A stretch of 64,000 nucleotides of DNA from Tremella fuciformis (Eukaryota > Basidiomycota > Tremellomycetes > Tremellales > Tremellaceae), in the NCBI GenBank assembly GCA_032768795.1, contig CP136490.1, forward strand, positions 8,370,001 through 8,434,000, read 5' to 3'. Positions 22,711 through 35,007 of the stretch are shown piece by piece. The notes under the pieces are model-generated. The model ran no database searches. It worked only from the letters and a program-made list of their open reading frames with translations, and was not told where the DNA came from. Position 1 is the stretch's first letter. Each line of letters opens with the position of its first letter. The position numbers and the translations under genes are program-made.

Positions 22711-22937
22711 GGTGTGGTGAGGTGATTCGGTGTCGGACAAGAAGCAGAAGGATCCGCAGCATCATGGCGTCCAAAAGTAACTGCAAGACGAGAGGCAAGT
22801 GTACACAGCATATGCATTCCGATACTCGGCACTGTTGCTAGACGGCCTGCGTCGGGCCGAACGGGATATGCAGGGTCTAAAAGGTTAAATGACGAGCGTG
22901 GCGCCCCTGCTCCTTCGGCTGGCCCCGTCTTGCCCCG

Positions 22938-25900
22938 GTGCATTACCCCGCTTCCTATAGCCCTTCTAGAACTACGCTCCGTCTTTCAACAGCGACTCCC
23001 GTGCTGGAGCCGACGACGACGAGCTCGAGTACGCCATCAGCGACCAGTCCATCGCCGAATCTCATCGCGAAACCCGACCTTGACACCCGAAGCACACCCT
23101 CACCGCCCGAGACTCCTTCCGACATCTCCACAGTATCGGCCGCACATACTCCGGCCTCGCCTCGACATCGCCGACTGTTCTCCATCCCCATTCCACCCCC
23201 ACACGACCATCCGCGATGCCACGAGCAAGTCGGTCGCCGGGACACATCGCCACGCCCCTCCTGCTCGACAGGCGAATCAGTAAAGACTCGACCGGCAGCT
23301 CGTCCGCACATGACCCGTCCCTCCTCTACCACCGCGGGTCCACGGGGTCAAGCACGACGGCCGCCACCACCACCACGGCGACGACGACCAGTCCGATAAA
23401 CGTCTTTGCGGGCCTGCATCATGTCTCCGCCTCCACCTCCAGCAACGGGAAGATAAATGGACACCACGGCCATCATCCCTACGCCTTTTTGGACATGAAG
23501 GCTGTGGGCGGTATGCCTGCCGGAGGGTCTGGCGGGATTGGTGCGAAGGCGTCTGGGAGTGGGGCTGGAGGGTCGAAGCAGGCTGTGGTGGAGGTGCTGA
23601 GCAAGCGCCAGCCGCCCAGCTGCGATGCGTGCCGCACCAGGAAACTCAAGTGCTCGGGACGGCCGGATCGCATCGAGCTCGATGCGGATGCTACGGCCAT
23701 CGTGCCCTGCGATGTGAGCGGCTTGAGAGAGTATTGGCAGGGTGATGGCTGACTCGCAGCACTGCCGCGAATGGTCCCTCGACTGCTCGTATCTCTACCA
23801 GCGCAAGCGGCGGGGACGGAAGAACCTCGTGGTGGAGCGACTGGCGGAGGAGCAGAAGCAGCGCAAGCTGGGGGTCAGTATCGGCCGAGGGGACAGCAGC
23901 GAGGACGAGGACGACTTTTCCACCAGGGATCGCAGCAATGAGCATCCTCTCATCTCAAGGCGGCATGTGAGTCTACCCTGGTGGCCTCGTCTACATGCTC
24001 ACTAGCAGACGATCACCGTAGATCCCCGCGAGACGGCCATGCCCCAGGTCCCGACCAACATCTTCACCTTCCCATCTCCCTCGGCATACTTCAACCCAAG
24101 TCCCAATCCCCGTCAACCGACGACGTCTCCGAAAAACATGTTCATCCCGCAGACGCAGGCCCCGCCGCCTCTTATGCACTTTGGCCAGCCCAAGTCCGAG
24201 TGGATGCCCACCATTCCCCAAGCACCGGAACCCAGCCACGTACCCCCGCCCATCCCGCACATGCCCATCCCTCCTCATCCGGCTTTCGCACCTCAAGTCC
24301 CTCCACCGCCACCCACGGCTATCCCCTCTGCTCCCATCGCTCCATCTACCTCTCTGAGTGGTATGGGCTTCGCTACAGGCAGCTCCGCCGCCAATGACCC
24401 TTCGCCCAATACAGTCTTCAGCGAGTCGAGCTTTGGTGGGCCGAGCTCGACACCCGGATGGGTCGTGCCGGGGTCGAGTACCGGTCCTGGGACTGCCAGC
24501 GGCGAGCTGTTGGATGGGCAGAAGCGCACGCTGGAATCTGTCCTACCGCGTGATCTGGCCATGCACGTCATCCGCCTCTTCTTCGAGCATGTCAGTATAT
24601 GTACACCATCCAAAGTATCCCTCTGACACCCAGATCCATTGCATCATCCCCCTCCTACACCGACCGACGTTCATGGCCGAGCTCGCGGCTAGAGAGGAGG
24701 AGAAAAAGCCCATCTTCTTCGCGCTTATCATGGCAACGATATCGATGACCCTCATTCACGTCCCCAAATCGTTCTTTCCGATACCTGCGGAAAGCGTTCG
24801 CCGACTCTCGGATCACTGCTTGAAGCATTCGTACAGTATTGCGAGGCGCGGGGCCGAGAGTCCGAATATCGACCTCGTGTGCCTGAAGTACTTCCAATAT
24901 GTTATACACAACGTACGTCGTGCTGGTCGGGCATTCTGAGTAGCCCATCTGACAAGCAGAAACATCAACAGCCTGGCATGGAGGCCGCGGCATTTGGCGA
25001 GCTGCTGTATTTGGCCATTGGTATGGCGTACCACCGAGAAGAGTCTTATAGAAATCTGAGTAAGTGTCACATCCATGCGACCTCGCAGCGCGGGGCCATG
25101 CTTAGACTTAGATCCCGTCGAGGCGGAACGGCGACGGCGAGCCTTCTGGACCATCTACAATTGCGACAAGTATGAAGCACTGGGCGGCCTTCAGCCTGTC
25201 ATGTTGCGTTCGGACGAGTTTATGGGGCAGGCCGAGTCGGTCGCCCTCCCTGCCGAGCTGTCAGTGGATCCTCAGTGTGGTGTATCACAGGCTGACCGGC
25301 AGTGATGACAAGTGCATCACGGAGAATTCGTACATGCCTTCTAGCTCTGCTGTCACCCTCATGAGCGGTTTCAACGTGATGGTCAGGCTTGCTTCGTGAG
25401 TAGTGCTTTTGCCTTCATATGGCCAGCGCTGATGTGTAGCGTTCTCGGAGACATACTTGTGCACGAGAGGGACATGCGGCGGAAGGCTCCGCAAGATCCG
25501 GAAGAGATGCTGGCGGCACTAAAGGATGTACGGCGGCTGCAGTCACGGCTGAAGACTATTGCCGATAAGCTGCCACGGCCTTTCCAGCTGGATGTGGATG
25601 TGGGCTCTGTCATGTGAGCCGAGCTGGACCCGCCTTGTCGACCTGCTGACAGTAGGCCTGAGCCCGGGTGGGAAGCTGCAATCCGAGACGAGCTAGATCT
25701 GTTCTTCTCTGATCCCATGTCGAGCGAGACGGCAAAGGATGGCTTCCTCGTCCTGAAAGCCAACATCCACGTCACCCTCGCCATGATCCGCCTTCGCCTG
25801 ATCTTGCATCGCGAGGACCTCTTGAATCGCTCAGGAGCAGTCGGCACCACGAGCAGGCATGCCGCCGAACTTGTGGCCAGTGACTTGGGCGAGAATGTGG

Positions 25901-26243
25901 ACTGGCGGCATCTGGTGTATCAAGACTTGTTCAAGGCCGTGCATTGTATTCCGATCCAAGCGGTGAGCACGGGCCTCCTCGCGCTTCCGTGCGATGGCCA
26001 AAGGATGGTGATGCTGATGGCAGCTTGCGGCGAACGGACCCTCGCTCGTAGCGAAAATCAGGACAGTCGCTGTCACACTGCTTGATGCGTTGCCGGCGCA
26101 GGACTATGAGGATGCCAATGTGCAGGGGATAGCCGAGTACTTGCTGGGTGAGAACAATTCAGCTTGGAACAGAGCTCAAGCTGATTGCTCGAACAGACTT
26201 TTTGAATATAATGACGAGCATCGAGAGTCAGTTTGCCGACTGA
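22938..26243 (+). CDS. Zn2Cys6 fungal transcription factor with fungal-specific TF domain
   Basis: The binuclear cluster is C-DA-C-RTRKLK-C, an 18-residue loop (SGRPDRIELDADATAIVP), then C-DH-C-REWSLD-C. An intron at about 23712-23758 falls inside the cluster between PCD and HC. A basic linker YLYQRKRRGRKNLVVERLAE follows, then a Pro-rich region, then the middle homology region (HCIIPLLHRPTFMAELAARE, FFALIMATISMTLIHVPKSF, RRAFWTIYNCDKYEALGGLQ, WRHLVYQDLFKAVHCIPIQA). After the last intron the frame ends FLNIMTSIESQFAD at TGA 26241-26243. The N-terminus is unresolved: a Pro/Ser/Thr-rich frame from 22938 and the cluster-bearing frame (open from ATG 23216) differ and I found no clean intron between them. 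The loop resembles xylanolytic-activator-type factors, but the target is unknown. Confidence 0.85.
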
Positions 26244-26306
26244 TATTCACTCAGGAGGAGTATGCGCGCTGGATGTGCGGTGATGCCGCGGCCCGAGATG
26301 GTGTTA

Positions 26307-26316
26307 GACGTAGATA
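26307..26316. repeat. Target-site duplication of the MULE, left
   Basis: GACGTAGATA, repeated exactly at 47972-47981. Ten bases fits the 9-11 bp usual for MULE transposons. Confidence 0.7.
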
Positions 26317-27007
26317 GCCAAATCATATTGTCGCACGTCGGAGGGAATTTCTCGGAAGCTAAGTGGAGCCGATTCGGCCTCCCGCTAGTTACCGAGGATT
26401 TTTCGGACTTTTGCTGGATTTCTCGTACGTTGGCGGTTTTTTCTCGCACGTTAGGCAGTGATTTTCGCACCTTGGAGGTGGTTTTTGGGGTCTTAGCATT
26501 CAACAGCTGTTCTTCGTCCTCTGCGCAGGTGTATCCAATGTAAGTCTTCGTTCTCCATCCCGTTCGAAGGAAATATCTCAAATCGAGGTCAGTGTCGACT
26601 GGACATCGAGCGGTTGTGGCGCCACACCATAACGCCGATGTTATCACTCCCATCAGCAGGCACCATCAGGCGCGATCCGTGCTGATCCCGCGATCAGTGC
26701 GTGTATTGTCATCTCTCGTTTCAAGTATTTCCCGATGCTCTTGTCTGCCCGCACGATCCCCCGCACTTTGTGGGCATCCTCCCTCTCTCGGTACTCTTTG
26801 TTGCCATCACGCAGAGGAACGGGCATGAGGCCTCCTTGTTTTTGTCGGGCAGCACAGCGCCCGAGACTGAATACTGACTTTCCACCCGTACGCTGAGTCT
26901 CAGTCATAAGTGGAGCACGATGCCCGTATCCCCCATTCACATCATTTTCTTACCATTGCTCTCGTTCTAACCTTCAACTGCGAACAGCCGTTTGTGACAC
27001 CGACAAC
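26317..27007 (+). other. MULE left terminal and promoter region
   Basis: Starts GCCAAATCATATTGTCGCAC. From about 26395 to 26485 there are three or four degenerate copies of a T-rich unit ending in TCGTACGTTGG / TCGCACGTTAGG / TCGCACCTTGG. Similar units occur inverted near the other end. The rest, to ATG 27008, holds no supportable gene. Confidence 0.5.
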
Positions 27008-30000
27008 ATGACTGCCAGGCGCTTCCGACCTCGAGACCCCCCAACCGGTCAGGTTCCCGCGGGTCTCATCTCCAGGGGAACCCGTGCTCGAAAGCGTGGC
27101 CGACCTTCAATCCTTCCCAAACCGGTCAAGAAAGTCACAGTATCATCGTCTGGACCTCCGAACATCACCGTCTGCGATAATCCTGACTCTTCGGCTGCAA
27201 AGATCCCTTCTCAACCCGTGTCCGATGATGCTTCTGCACCCGCTCCCTCGCCCTCAGCTCCTCCTCTCACCATCTCTAGTCCTCCTGCACGTCTCACGGG
27301 ACAGGCGAACCCTTCTTCTGTAGATGTTTCTCCCGTTTCAGCTTCTCAAGAGGCAATGCAGACGCCTCCCAATAATCGTCATATTGGTGCGGCTTCAGAA
27401 ACTACGCCATCCACTGTCAATCAAGCTCAGTACGAGGAATGGGCCCAGCGATTCTTTGCGGCACCCGACATCCGCATCACCGGTGATCTTTCGACTCACA
27501 ATCCTCCGTCGGGGGTTCCGATTCACACGCACGACCACACCAAACCCTGTCGCACACCTGGAGTCCTTGTCATGTCGAGCAGTATGAGGTCCGGCAAATT
27601 GGAGATGACACATGAGCGAGGCTATGTCAGCCATGAACGGCCCGTTGCTGATCTTATTCGGTTCTTCGACGGATTGGTGAGCCATGCCTATCCATTATGC
27701 CCCTCGCTGAGCAGATAGGGCCATGATTATGTGTTGAAGAGACACGCGATAGCCTCTTCAGCTTCGATCGAGTGGCTAGATGGCCCCGGCCTCAATCCGA
27801 ACGACATACGGGCTCGCAGGCTCCAGATTCACACTTCTTCGCCTCTTCCTCAAGCTGCATTCGGCGAAACATCCGATTCTGGTCCGGACAATCCTATTTG
27901 GCGAGTCACGTGTGAGTGTAACGGCATGTGTAGGGCTCCTTCGCGCCACCAAAGCGGCCCGCCAGCGGTGGTCTCAGTCCGCGACTCTTTGAAGCAGGAG
28001 CTTTTCGAATACGGGAAGGCTCACTTCCTATCTAAGAAACAAGCAGCAAGCCTTCCTCCTACTTTGCGGACTCCTACACCGTCCGCTAACGAGATCGCCT
28101 CGTCCGTGTCGATTCGGGCCAAGTCAGCTACTCTGTCGAAGGGAAAAGCAAGGCAAATCGAGACCTCAGCTGCTGCAGGGCCAGGCCGTACACCTGTACC
28201 TGATACTCCTGGTCCGTCCGATTGGTTCGAGAATAATGAAAATCGCGAAGGCCGTTCGGACAATTCTGCGGATGATGACGATTGGCCAAGGTCATTGGAC
28301 GGAGAGCAAGGTAGCAATGATGACGATGATGCAATCGAAGACGAGGAGCTATGGTGGCAAGACGGCGGACCGGGTCATGCCGGCAACGAGGACATGGATG
28401 AGGACGACTTTGAGCCATTGAGCGGAAGCCGAGCAAAGAGCGGCTGTGGAGCTTTACTCTCCGTACGAATCTCTATCTGCACCGACCAACACTGACTCAG
28501 AAGGTCCTGATGACGAGGGAGCAATGCGCACGGCATGTATGCACCATCACAATGCTCAATGACGAAATACATCACCCAGTAGCCGATCGATCGAGACTCA
28601 AAGTCTCACCTTATCTGCGTCGAGTCTTACACGAGCTGTCCACCGGGTTCTCGATGACCGAAGCGAGATTGAAACTCTGTGCGTACCTTGACGAAGTCAC
28701 GAAGCTTGCGTTTCTCATTTTGGCAGGGTTCACGAGGACGGTCATGACCAAAGATCAGCATGCTCAATGGGTTCGCGCCCACTGTCCCCATCGAATTCCA
28801 TCAGGCAAGGTGTACCGTGTTGCTATGAAAACGGCTGGAAATGTCTACCAAATACATCAAAATCCTCTCGCTGCAATGGAGATCATAGCTGAGAAACACC
28901 CTGACAGTGTCATCGCGTGAGTCCGATCTCGTCATGCACAGTATCCGCTGATCAGGGAGGGAGAGGGGGCCCAAGTTTTTACTGAACGAGCGTCCCAATC
29001 GTTTGAAGAAGAAGAGAAAATCCAGAACCACCGATGGCGAACAGCGCATGGAATGCGTGATCGCTCCCCGACTGGCACGCGTCATGGCAATATTGCAAGT
29101 ATTCCGAATGGGCATGTACATGGATTCCTCGTATCGGAACAAGAACGCCTTCAGATGTCCCCTCACAATGCTGGTCACCTTGAATGAACAACATCACATG
29201 ATACCTCGTGGGTTATCTTGCCGCCTTTCGGGACACTTGAAACTGACCGACGCCAAGTTGCGGCCATGGTTTCCGCGCATTCCGATCAAATCGCCTACCA
29301 ATATCTACTTGAAGAGTTTGAACGCGGCTGCAGAGACGTTGCCGAACAGGTATTGTCAGGAGAATACGTCCCGAGCATTCCAGGCGTTACCGATGCCGAT
29401 CTCAAAGCGCAATGCAAGGTCTTCCTTGCAGACGGCCTCTGCCCACGATTTATGATGATCGATGCATCCGAAGCGGAGCGCAATGCCATACAGGAAGCCC
29501 TTCCAGGGACCGAAATCCGAGTTTGTCAGTTCCACATGATGCAAGCTTGCCGATCGCAGCTTCGCAAGTTTTTGTCAGACTATACGACGCGCACCCGCGA
29601 TCTCAAGATCCAAGAACTCCTGGACGCCATTCGACTCGCTCAGCGCTGTCCAGCGCAGGAGGAGTGGAATTCGTATCATGCAACTCTAGGTGAAACGGTT
29701 CGGGCATGCACTTCGGACGCCGTTTGGGAACGGCTCGACGCCTATCTACAGTCTACCTGGTTCTCGCAGAATTGGGCTTCCTGCTCTATCGATTACGGCA
29801 TGCCACCAGGTGTCACCAGAGACGGTCCGTGGTCCACGAACAACTACAGTGAAGCCTGCTTCAGAACATTTGATAGAGTCTTCTTGAGCTGTCGGGTGAA
29901 TCGGCGGTGAGCAACATCTTCACGGCTTTCGTGCGCTTTCGCTGATACTGTCTATCAGGCTCGATCGGCTCATGATCATTCTGATCGACGCATATTTCCC

Positions 30001-33000
30001 TTTCTATGAAGACCTCAGTCCTACCGCTCCTCGTCCCGATCCGAAACTTCAACAGCAACTCTTCTACGGTCTTCATCGTTGGGAGACGGACTGCATTCGA
30101 CCATGCGCTATAGAAAAGGTTGATGCTCGTAATCAGCGCCTCTTCGGGACAGACATTTTCGCGGTGTTTCCACAGAGACGACACACCGCGGCAAGCTCCG
30201 TTTGTCACTGCGGGAGGTCGCCGCAAGGACGAGAAGTGTGTACTTGCCCGTACTTCAAATCGACAGGCAAACGATGTCTTCATCTGTGGGCAATGGTGTC
30301 CTACGAACTGCTTGGGCCCGTTCTTGAATTCGAGGAGAATATGGCGGTTATTGAAGCCCATTTGAAAGACCTGAAAATCGGCGATGTCATCGACCACTCT
30401 ACCGGCAATCAAGAGGATGATCGAAAAGACTTTGCCGAATACTGGGGAAAGAACATCGAGAACGCAGAAGATTTGTCGGATCCGGACCCTCGTTTCTTCC
30501 CAGCGAGCAGGCAAGTGGCAGAGGACGTGACCTATGAGAGCTCTGATGAGGACGGCGATCAAGACGAAGTGGCCCTGATTGGTGGAGACAGGCCTTCTCC
30601 CATTATGCGGCGCCATCAGCCGATTCGCTCCCCACCCGTCAAAAGCAAAGTCCCTGATGTGTTCGATGTCGACTCCAACACACATGCGAAGCCGGGGAAA
30701 CCAGCTTTAATCCGTGCGCTGAATCCTAGTCGGGCAAAGGGCCCAGTGAAGGCCAAGGCCCCACAAATGGTCAGCACCGGCACTGCGAAGACCAATGTAG
30801 ATGCTCCGATTATCGGAAATACCCCAAATCTCCCTCAGAATGCCACGAACTCTTCGACAGGGGTTAGCGGACAGCTGGCCGTCACGGCCGCCCACGCCAT
30901 TATCCCGCGTGCGATTCCCAGCGTTCTCCGACTACCGGAAGAGGTCAGACTCCATGTTGACTCTTTCCTCAAACCGATTGGTATCAAGAATACCGGGACA
31001 GACTGCTATATTACGGCGCTCATACAGGTCCTCGCTCATCTCGATACTTGGCAGTCCGTCTTCAACAGCGTCAGAGATGAATACGGGCTTGCGGGTGGCG
31101 CGCCTCCCTGGGGAGGCGTGGAGTCTCCGCCAAATCCCGTGTATCGAATCCTGGATGAAGTGCAGAAGTCTCTGCTTGGGGACTCTGCCCTGGCCTTCCC
31201 CACTCTTCGGACTGTTCTGCATGGTGAGCAGCAGTCGGATCTCTTCTGTTTGTCGGCTGATCCGAGCAGAGGCCGGCCTGATTGACTCATCGTCATCTAT
31301 GGGAGATACTTCCGAGTTGTACTCGAAGCTGTTGACCTACCTGGACAACAGTCTAGGGTATATGGAACTCGAACAAAGGGTATTTGAGTATAATCTACGA
31401 TGCGGCTTTGTGCACCACAGACAGCACGAAGCGGACGGTGTGCAGCGATTTGAGAACCACCATCAGGCAGCAATCTTGGTTTACCCTCAACTGAATCCAA
31501 CTGCGTCTCTTTTGGCGATGGCCGAAGAAGCCATCTCATCTGACTGCATTGTGCCTTATCATTGCAGTCATACGCCGCCACATACGCCAACAGTGCTCCG
31601 AAACGCGGTCTCCTACTGTCATCTCTTTACGATTCAGGTGGTGTGGCCAGTACGAGTGGTGAAGGACGCCGACGGCTCATCTCGTACACTTCTTCACATT
31701 GAACGCACCTTTGCAATCCCCGAAAGAATACAGTATGGCACCGACCAGCGGCCCTGGCGGCTTAAAGGCGTCATCTGCAGGATCGGCGAGGATCCGAGCT
31801 CGGGACATTACATCGCCATCGTGTTGCACCAAGAGGTGTATTGGGTGATGGACGACCAACGGGTTCAGAGAGCAAGGGGCGTTGGTCGAGAGGCTTTCAA
31901 GGCCGGTCGATATCCTGTCCTGGTGTTTTACGAGCGGGGAGACCAAGGCTATATCCCCGTGGGCTCGAGTCACTCCCTGTGGTCCTCACCGCTGATCATT
32001 CAGATACCAGAAGCCATGCCGGCTACGCAAAATGCCCCAGTCACGGACCCGTTCGGCCTGGAGCAAGAATGGATGAACGACTTATGGGCTACCGTCGACT
32101 CATCGCAGGATGCCCCACAAATTCTGGACGCAACAGTGCCCTCTGGGGTCGCCGACGAAGCGAGTCATAGTAGTCAACCACCGACACAGCCTCCCGGAGA
32201 TCAACCAGATACCGAGACGTCTCCTTTCTTGTCCACTGAGGTCGACATCGCCCTGCAAGGCCTTGGACCCACTGCCGGGTCCGCTGTGGCGTCCTCTGGC
32301 GTGGACGCAGTTTGGCAATCGCAGAAGACTCCGAAAGTGACTTTCGTGGTCCCGGATGGGATTCAAAAACACCCATCCTCTTCCCGAGCGACATCGCGCA
32401 TGCTGGTGCCCACACCGCCGTTACTAGCGTACCACCCATTGGCAACGCCGCAGCCTGGCGATCCGTCTTCGGTCTCTAATGGGGTTGCCTCTCAATTTGA
32501 TGTGTCCGGCTTCTCGATCATAAGCCCTTTCCCCACTCCTAGCCCGACGAGGCAATCGCCGCTCGACAGGCCGTATCAATACTCGTTTGGTGTCGCTTTC
32601 AAGCACGGACAGGGTCATCCTCATGGTGGACCCAGACTTAGCGTCTCTGCTCCCCGCCTATCATCAGACAGTATGGGCAATTCATTCCTGAGCCCTTCGA
32701 CGACACAATCAAGAGTCAGTGGCGATCAAGCGAGGCAAGCTGTGATCCGATATCGGACCCAAATTGTGTGGGAAGTCCCCGAATCGAGACCTCGCGGAAG
32801 TCTTATCGTTCGAATGATTGAGGATGGAGCTAAGGTCGCGGCCTTGTCTGAGAGTCCGATGGCCATGCGGAGGAAATTGTTAGACTCTGCTCAAATCGAG
32901 CTCCGCCGAGCGATGTTTGACCGTCAAGACGTCTTTTCTCGGGGACTGCATTGCGGTTTAGACCACACATCGGTCACCAGCGACGATCTGGAACTATTCC

Positions 33001-33286
33001 GAGACCATTCGTCCTGGTGGTCGAACTCGCTCATCGACGCCTTATGCCTCACAGCAGCTCGAAGACTTGATCGTCTCGATCGCACTGCCACTGTCGCGGC
33101 ACCTAATGACGCTGACCGGCCTCTCAGGTCACCGTCAACCTCAATCGGGAATGATATAGAGGTTCAATACGTAAGGGACTTGCTGGAGTGGATTCAAACG
33201 GATGAGGACGGTATAAAGCCTCGGCTCCAACCGCTGGAAAGCGATCCCTCGCTGTACACGTCTCTACCGTGGCCAGCTCTGGGTCC
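27008..33286 (+). pseudogene. MULE transposase + SWIM + USP-like gene, 5' part (cut by gypsy)
   Basis: Starts MTARRFRPRDPPTGQ and is joined through short introns. A disordered and acidic N-terminal part precedes the transposase. The catalytic core is MDSSYRNKNAFRCPLTMLVT (Asp 29123-29125), FMMIDASEAERNAI (Asp 29461-29463), CQFH (29524-29535) and WSTNNYSEACFR (Glu 29851-29853), a MULE D-D-E arrangement. A SWIM finger CTCPYFKSTGKRCLHLW sits near 30240-30290. After a linker, GIKNTGTDCYITALIQVLAH resembles the USP/C19 Cys box (Cys 31004-31006); after an intron, GEDPSSGHYIAIV (His 31806-31808) and YWVMDDQ resemble its His box. A disordered stretch leads to SSWWSNSLIDALCLTAARRL, like the first helix of Ulp1/C48 proteases. 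The gypsy insertion cuts the frame after 33291. The single-polypeptide reading is inferred from frame continuity across introns. Confidence 0.75.
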
Positions 33287-33291
33287 AGACA
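33287..33291. repeat. Target-site duplication of the gypsy element, left
   Basis: AGACA, repeated at 44594-44598. Confidence 0.9.
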
Positions 33292-33863
33292 TGTCATGAA
33301 TCAACACATAGGAGAAATAGTATTAGAATCAGGATCCAAGAAATAGAGTAAAGTCCGGAACTTAAGGGTAACATTCGTAGAAGCTGCACAGAAGTTGCTC
33401 AGCACCTGCACAGCATCTGCTTAGAACCTGCGTAGCACTTACTTAGAACTTACTTAGCACTTGCTTAGAACCTGCTCAGCACCTGCGTAGCACCTGCTCA
33501 GCACCATTCGTAGAATCTGCCCAGCGCTCTGGGTGGCAAATTCATAGTTCTTAGCAATCTGGTGAAAGGGATATAAGCAGGCCTGTTTGCCGCTGAAGAC
33601 CTTTCCCCAGTTATGGATCAAAAGTCATTCCCTTGTCTCTCTTCCTAGTCCCAGTCCCCCAGTCCTCCAGACCACGTCCAGTGCAACCCTGCGCCATCAT
33701 TCTGTTACACAGAGAGGCAAGACAGCAGACAAGCCAGAGACTAGTCATTCCAGTTCCAGTCCAGTTTGCCACTCACAGTAGTGCGCTTCCAGTCAAGTCC
33801 TGCCTAGCTTTAGCTCCATCCGTCCGACAATCCGACCACCTCCCGTCCACGACAAGTACGACA
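33292..33863 (+). repeat. Gypsy 5' LTR
   Basis: TGTCATG...TACGACA, 572 bp. From about 33382 to 33510 it holds a degenerate tandem array of roughly 10-11 bp units such as TCAGCACCTGC and TTAGAACCTGC. A TATA-like box (GATATAAGCAGG) lies near 33570. Confidence 0.92.
33571..33577 (+). promoter_or_regulatory. TATA-like box in the gypsy LTR
   Basis: ATATAAG within GGGATATAAGCAGG, downstream of the tandem array; probable start region for the genomic transcript. The same site is in the 3' LTR near 44301. Confidence 0.5.
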
Positions 33864-34038
33864 GTATCCATAACCAAACCCCTTGTCCTCGCTTGTCTTG
33901 CTCCTAGTCATAGCCAACCCTAGTCGCTCATTACACACACTCGTTTACACCACACTCGTTTACAATCTACCAAGGTACTCTTCCTTTTCAGCTTAGCTAA
34001 TCAAGTAGAACCCAAAGACGACCACACCCCGTATCATC

Positions 34039-35007
34039 ATGTCCGACACCGTTACCAATACCCAAGATGAGGTCTTGCAGGAGATGCAGGCGCGCATCAT
34101 CCAGCTTGAAACCATGCTACAGACCCAGACCATCAATGGTCCACGAGCCAAGGAACCCAAGGTCACCAATCCACCGCCTTTCAGTGGCCGTAAGGATGAG
34201 GCCTATGAGTTCATACTCAAGTGTGACATGGTCTTCAATGTTCAGCCTCAGACCTATGCCAGTGACAAGGCAAGGATTGCCTTTGTCACCAACTTGCTCA
34301 AGGGAGAAGCCTATCAATGGGTAATGCCTTACCTCCTTATGGACCATGACGCACAGCCAGCATGGGTCCAAACCTGGATCAGCTTCAAGGAGGAGTTCAA
34401 AAAGGTTTATGGCGACTCCAACATCATTGAAACATCCCGTCGCAAGATCCAGTCCCTCCGCCAGACCGGTTCCGCCACCACCTATCTCACGGAATTCCGT
34501 TGCCACTCAGCCTATCTGCATTGGGGTGATGAGGCTTTACGTCATGCCTTCTTTGATGGACTGAAGGAAGACGTGAAGGACAAGCTCCTCACTCCCAACA
34601 AGTTTAAGGACTTCAATGCCCTGGCAAACGATGCCATCCAGTGGGATGATCTTCTCTTTCAGCGCAGGAGAGGTTATTCCAATATCCGCCATCCCGCAGC
34701 CCGAGTTACCACCCATGTCACCAATCAAGTCACCCGTCCTCAGTTCCAGCGCACTCCAGTCACCACCACAACCAGCTCTTTCACTCCAACCCCAATGGAG
34801 ATTGATGCTGTCCGTCCACGCTTCACACCTCTCACCGCTCAGGAGAAGCAATACCGCTACGACAACAAGTTGTGCCTTTACTGTGGCAAGCCTGGCCATA
34901 CAGCTTTCGCTTGTCCCAACCGGCCAGCTATCAGGGCCAACAAGGTGAACGCCACAACTGCCACTACCAATCCCATCAAGTCAAAAAACACCAAGCCCCT
35001 GGCCTAG
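34039..35007 (+). CDS. Gypsy Gag (capsid, CCHC zinc knuckle)
   Basis: 322 residues from MSDTVTNTQDEVLQEM. It has a retrotransposon capsid-type region (PPPFSGRKDEAYEFILKCDM, AYQWVMPYLL, FKEEFKKVYGD, LRQTGSATTYLTEFR) and a nucleic-acid-binding knuckle C-LY-C-GKPG-H-TAFA-C. It stops at TAG 35005-35007. pol is in the -1 frame and overlaps the 3' end. The heptamer AAAAAAC, positioned in the gag frame as A AAA AAC, lies 15 nt before the stop. Confidence 0.92.
   Translation: MSDTVTNTQDEVLQEMQARIIQLETMLQTQTINGPRAKEPKVTNPPPFSGRKDEAYEFILKCDMVFNVQPQTYASDKARIAFVTNLLKGEAYQWVMPYLLMDHDAQPAWVQTWISFKEEFKKVYGDSNIIETSRRKIQSLRQTGSATTYLTEFRCHSAYLHWGDEALRHAFFDGLKEDVKDKLLTPNKFKDFNALANDAIQWDDLLFQRRRGYSNIRHPAARVTTHVTNQVTRPQFQRTPVTTTTSSFTPTPMEIDAVRPRFTPLTAQEKQYRYDNKLCLYCGKPGHTAFACPNRPAIRANKVNATTATTNPIKSKNTKPLA
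34983..34989 (+). promoter_or_regulatory. -1 ribosomal frameshift heptamer, gag to pol
   Basis: AAAAAAC in gag phase (TCA AAA AAC). Slippage by -1 enters the pol frame at CAC CAA GCC CCT, which is open for the next 3.9 kb. The site is of the X XXY YYZ type. I have not tested for a downstream stem or pseudoknot. Confidence 0.7.

Noticed and set aside
33382..33510. CRISPR-like array
   Set aside because: The repeats are 10-11 bp, degenerate and without spacers, inside a eukaryotic LTR.
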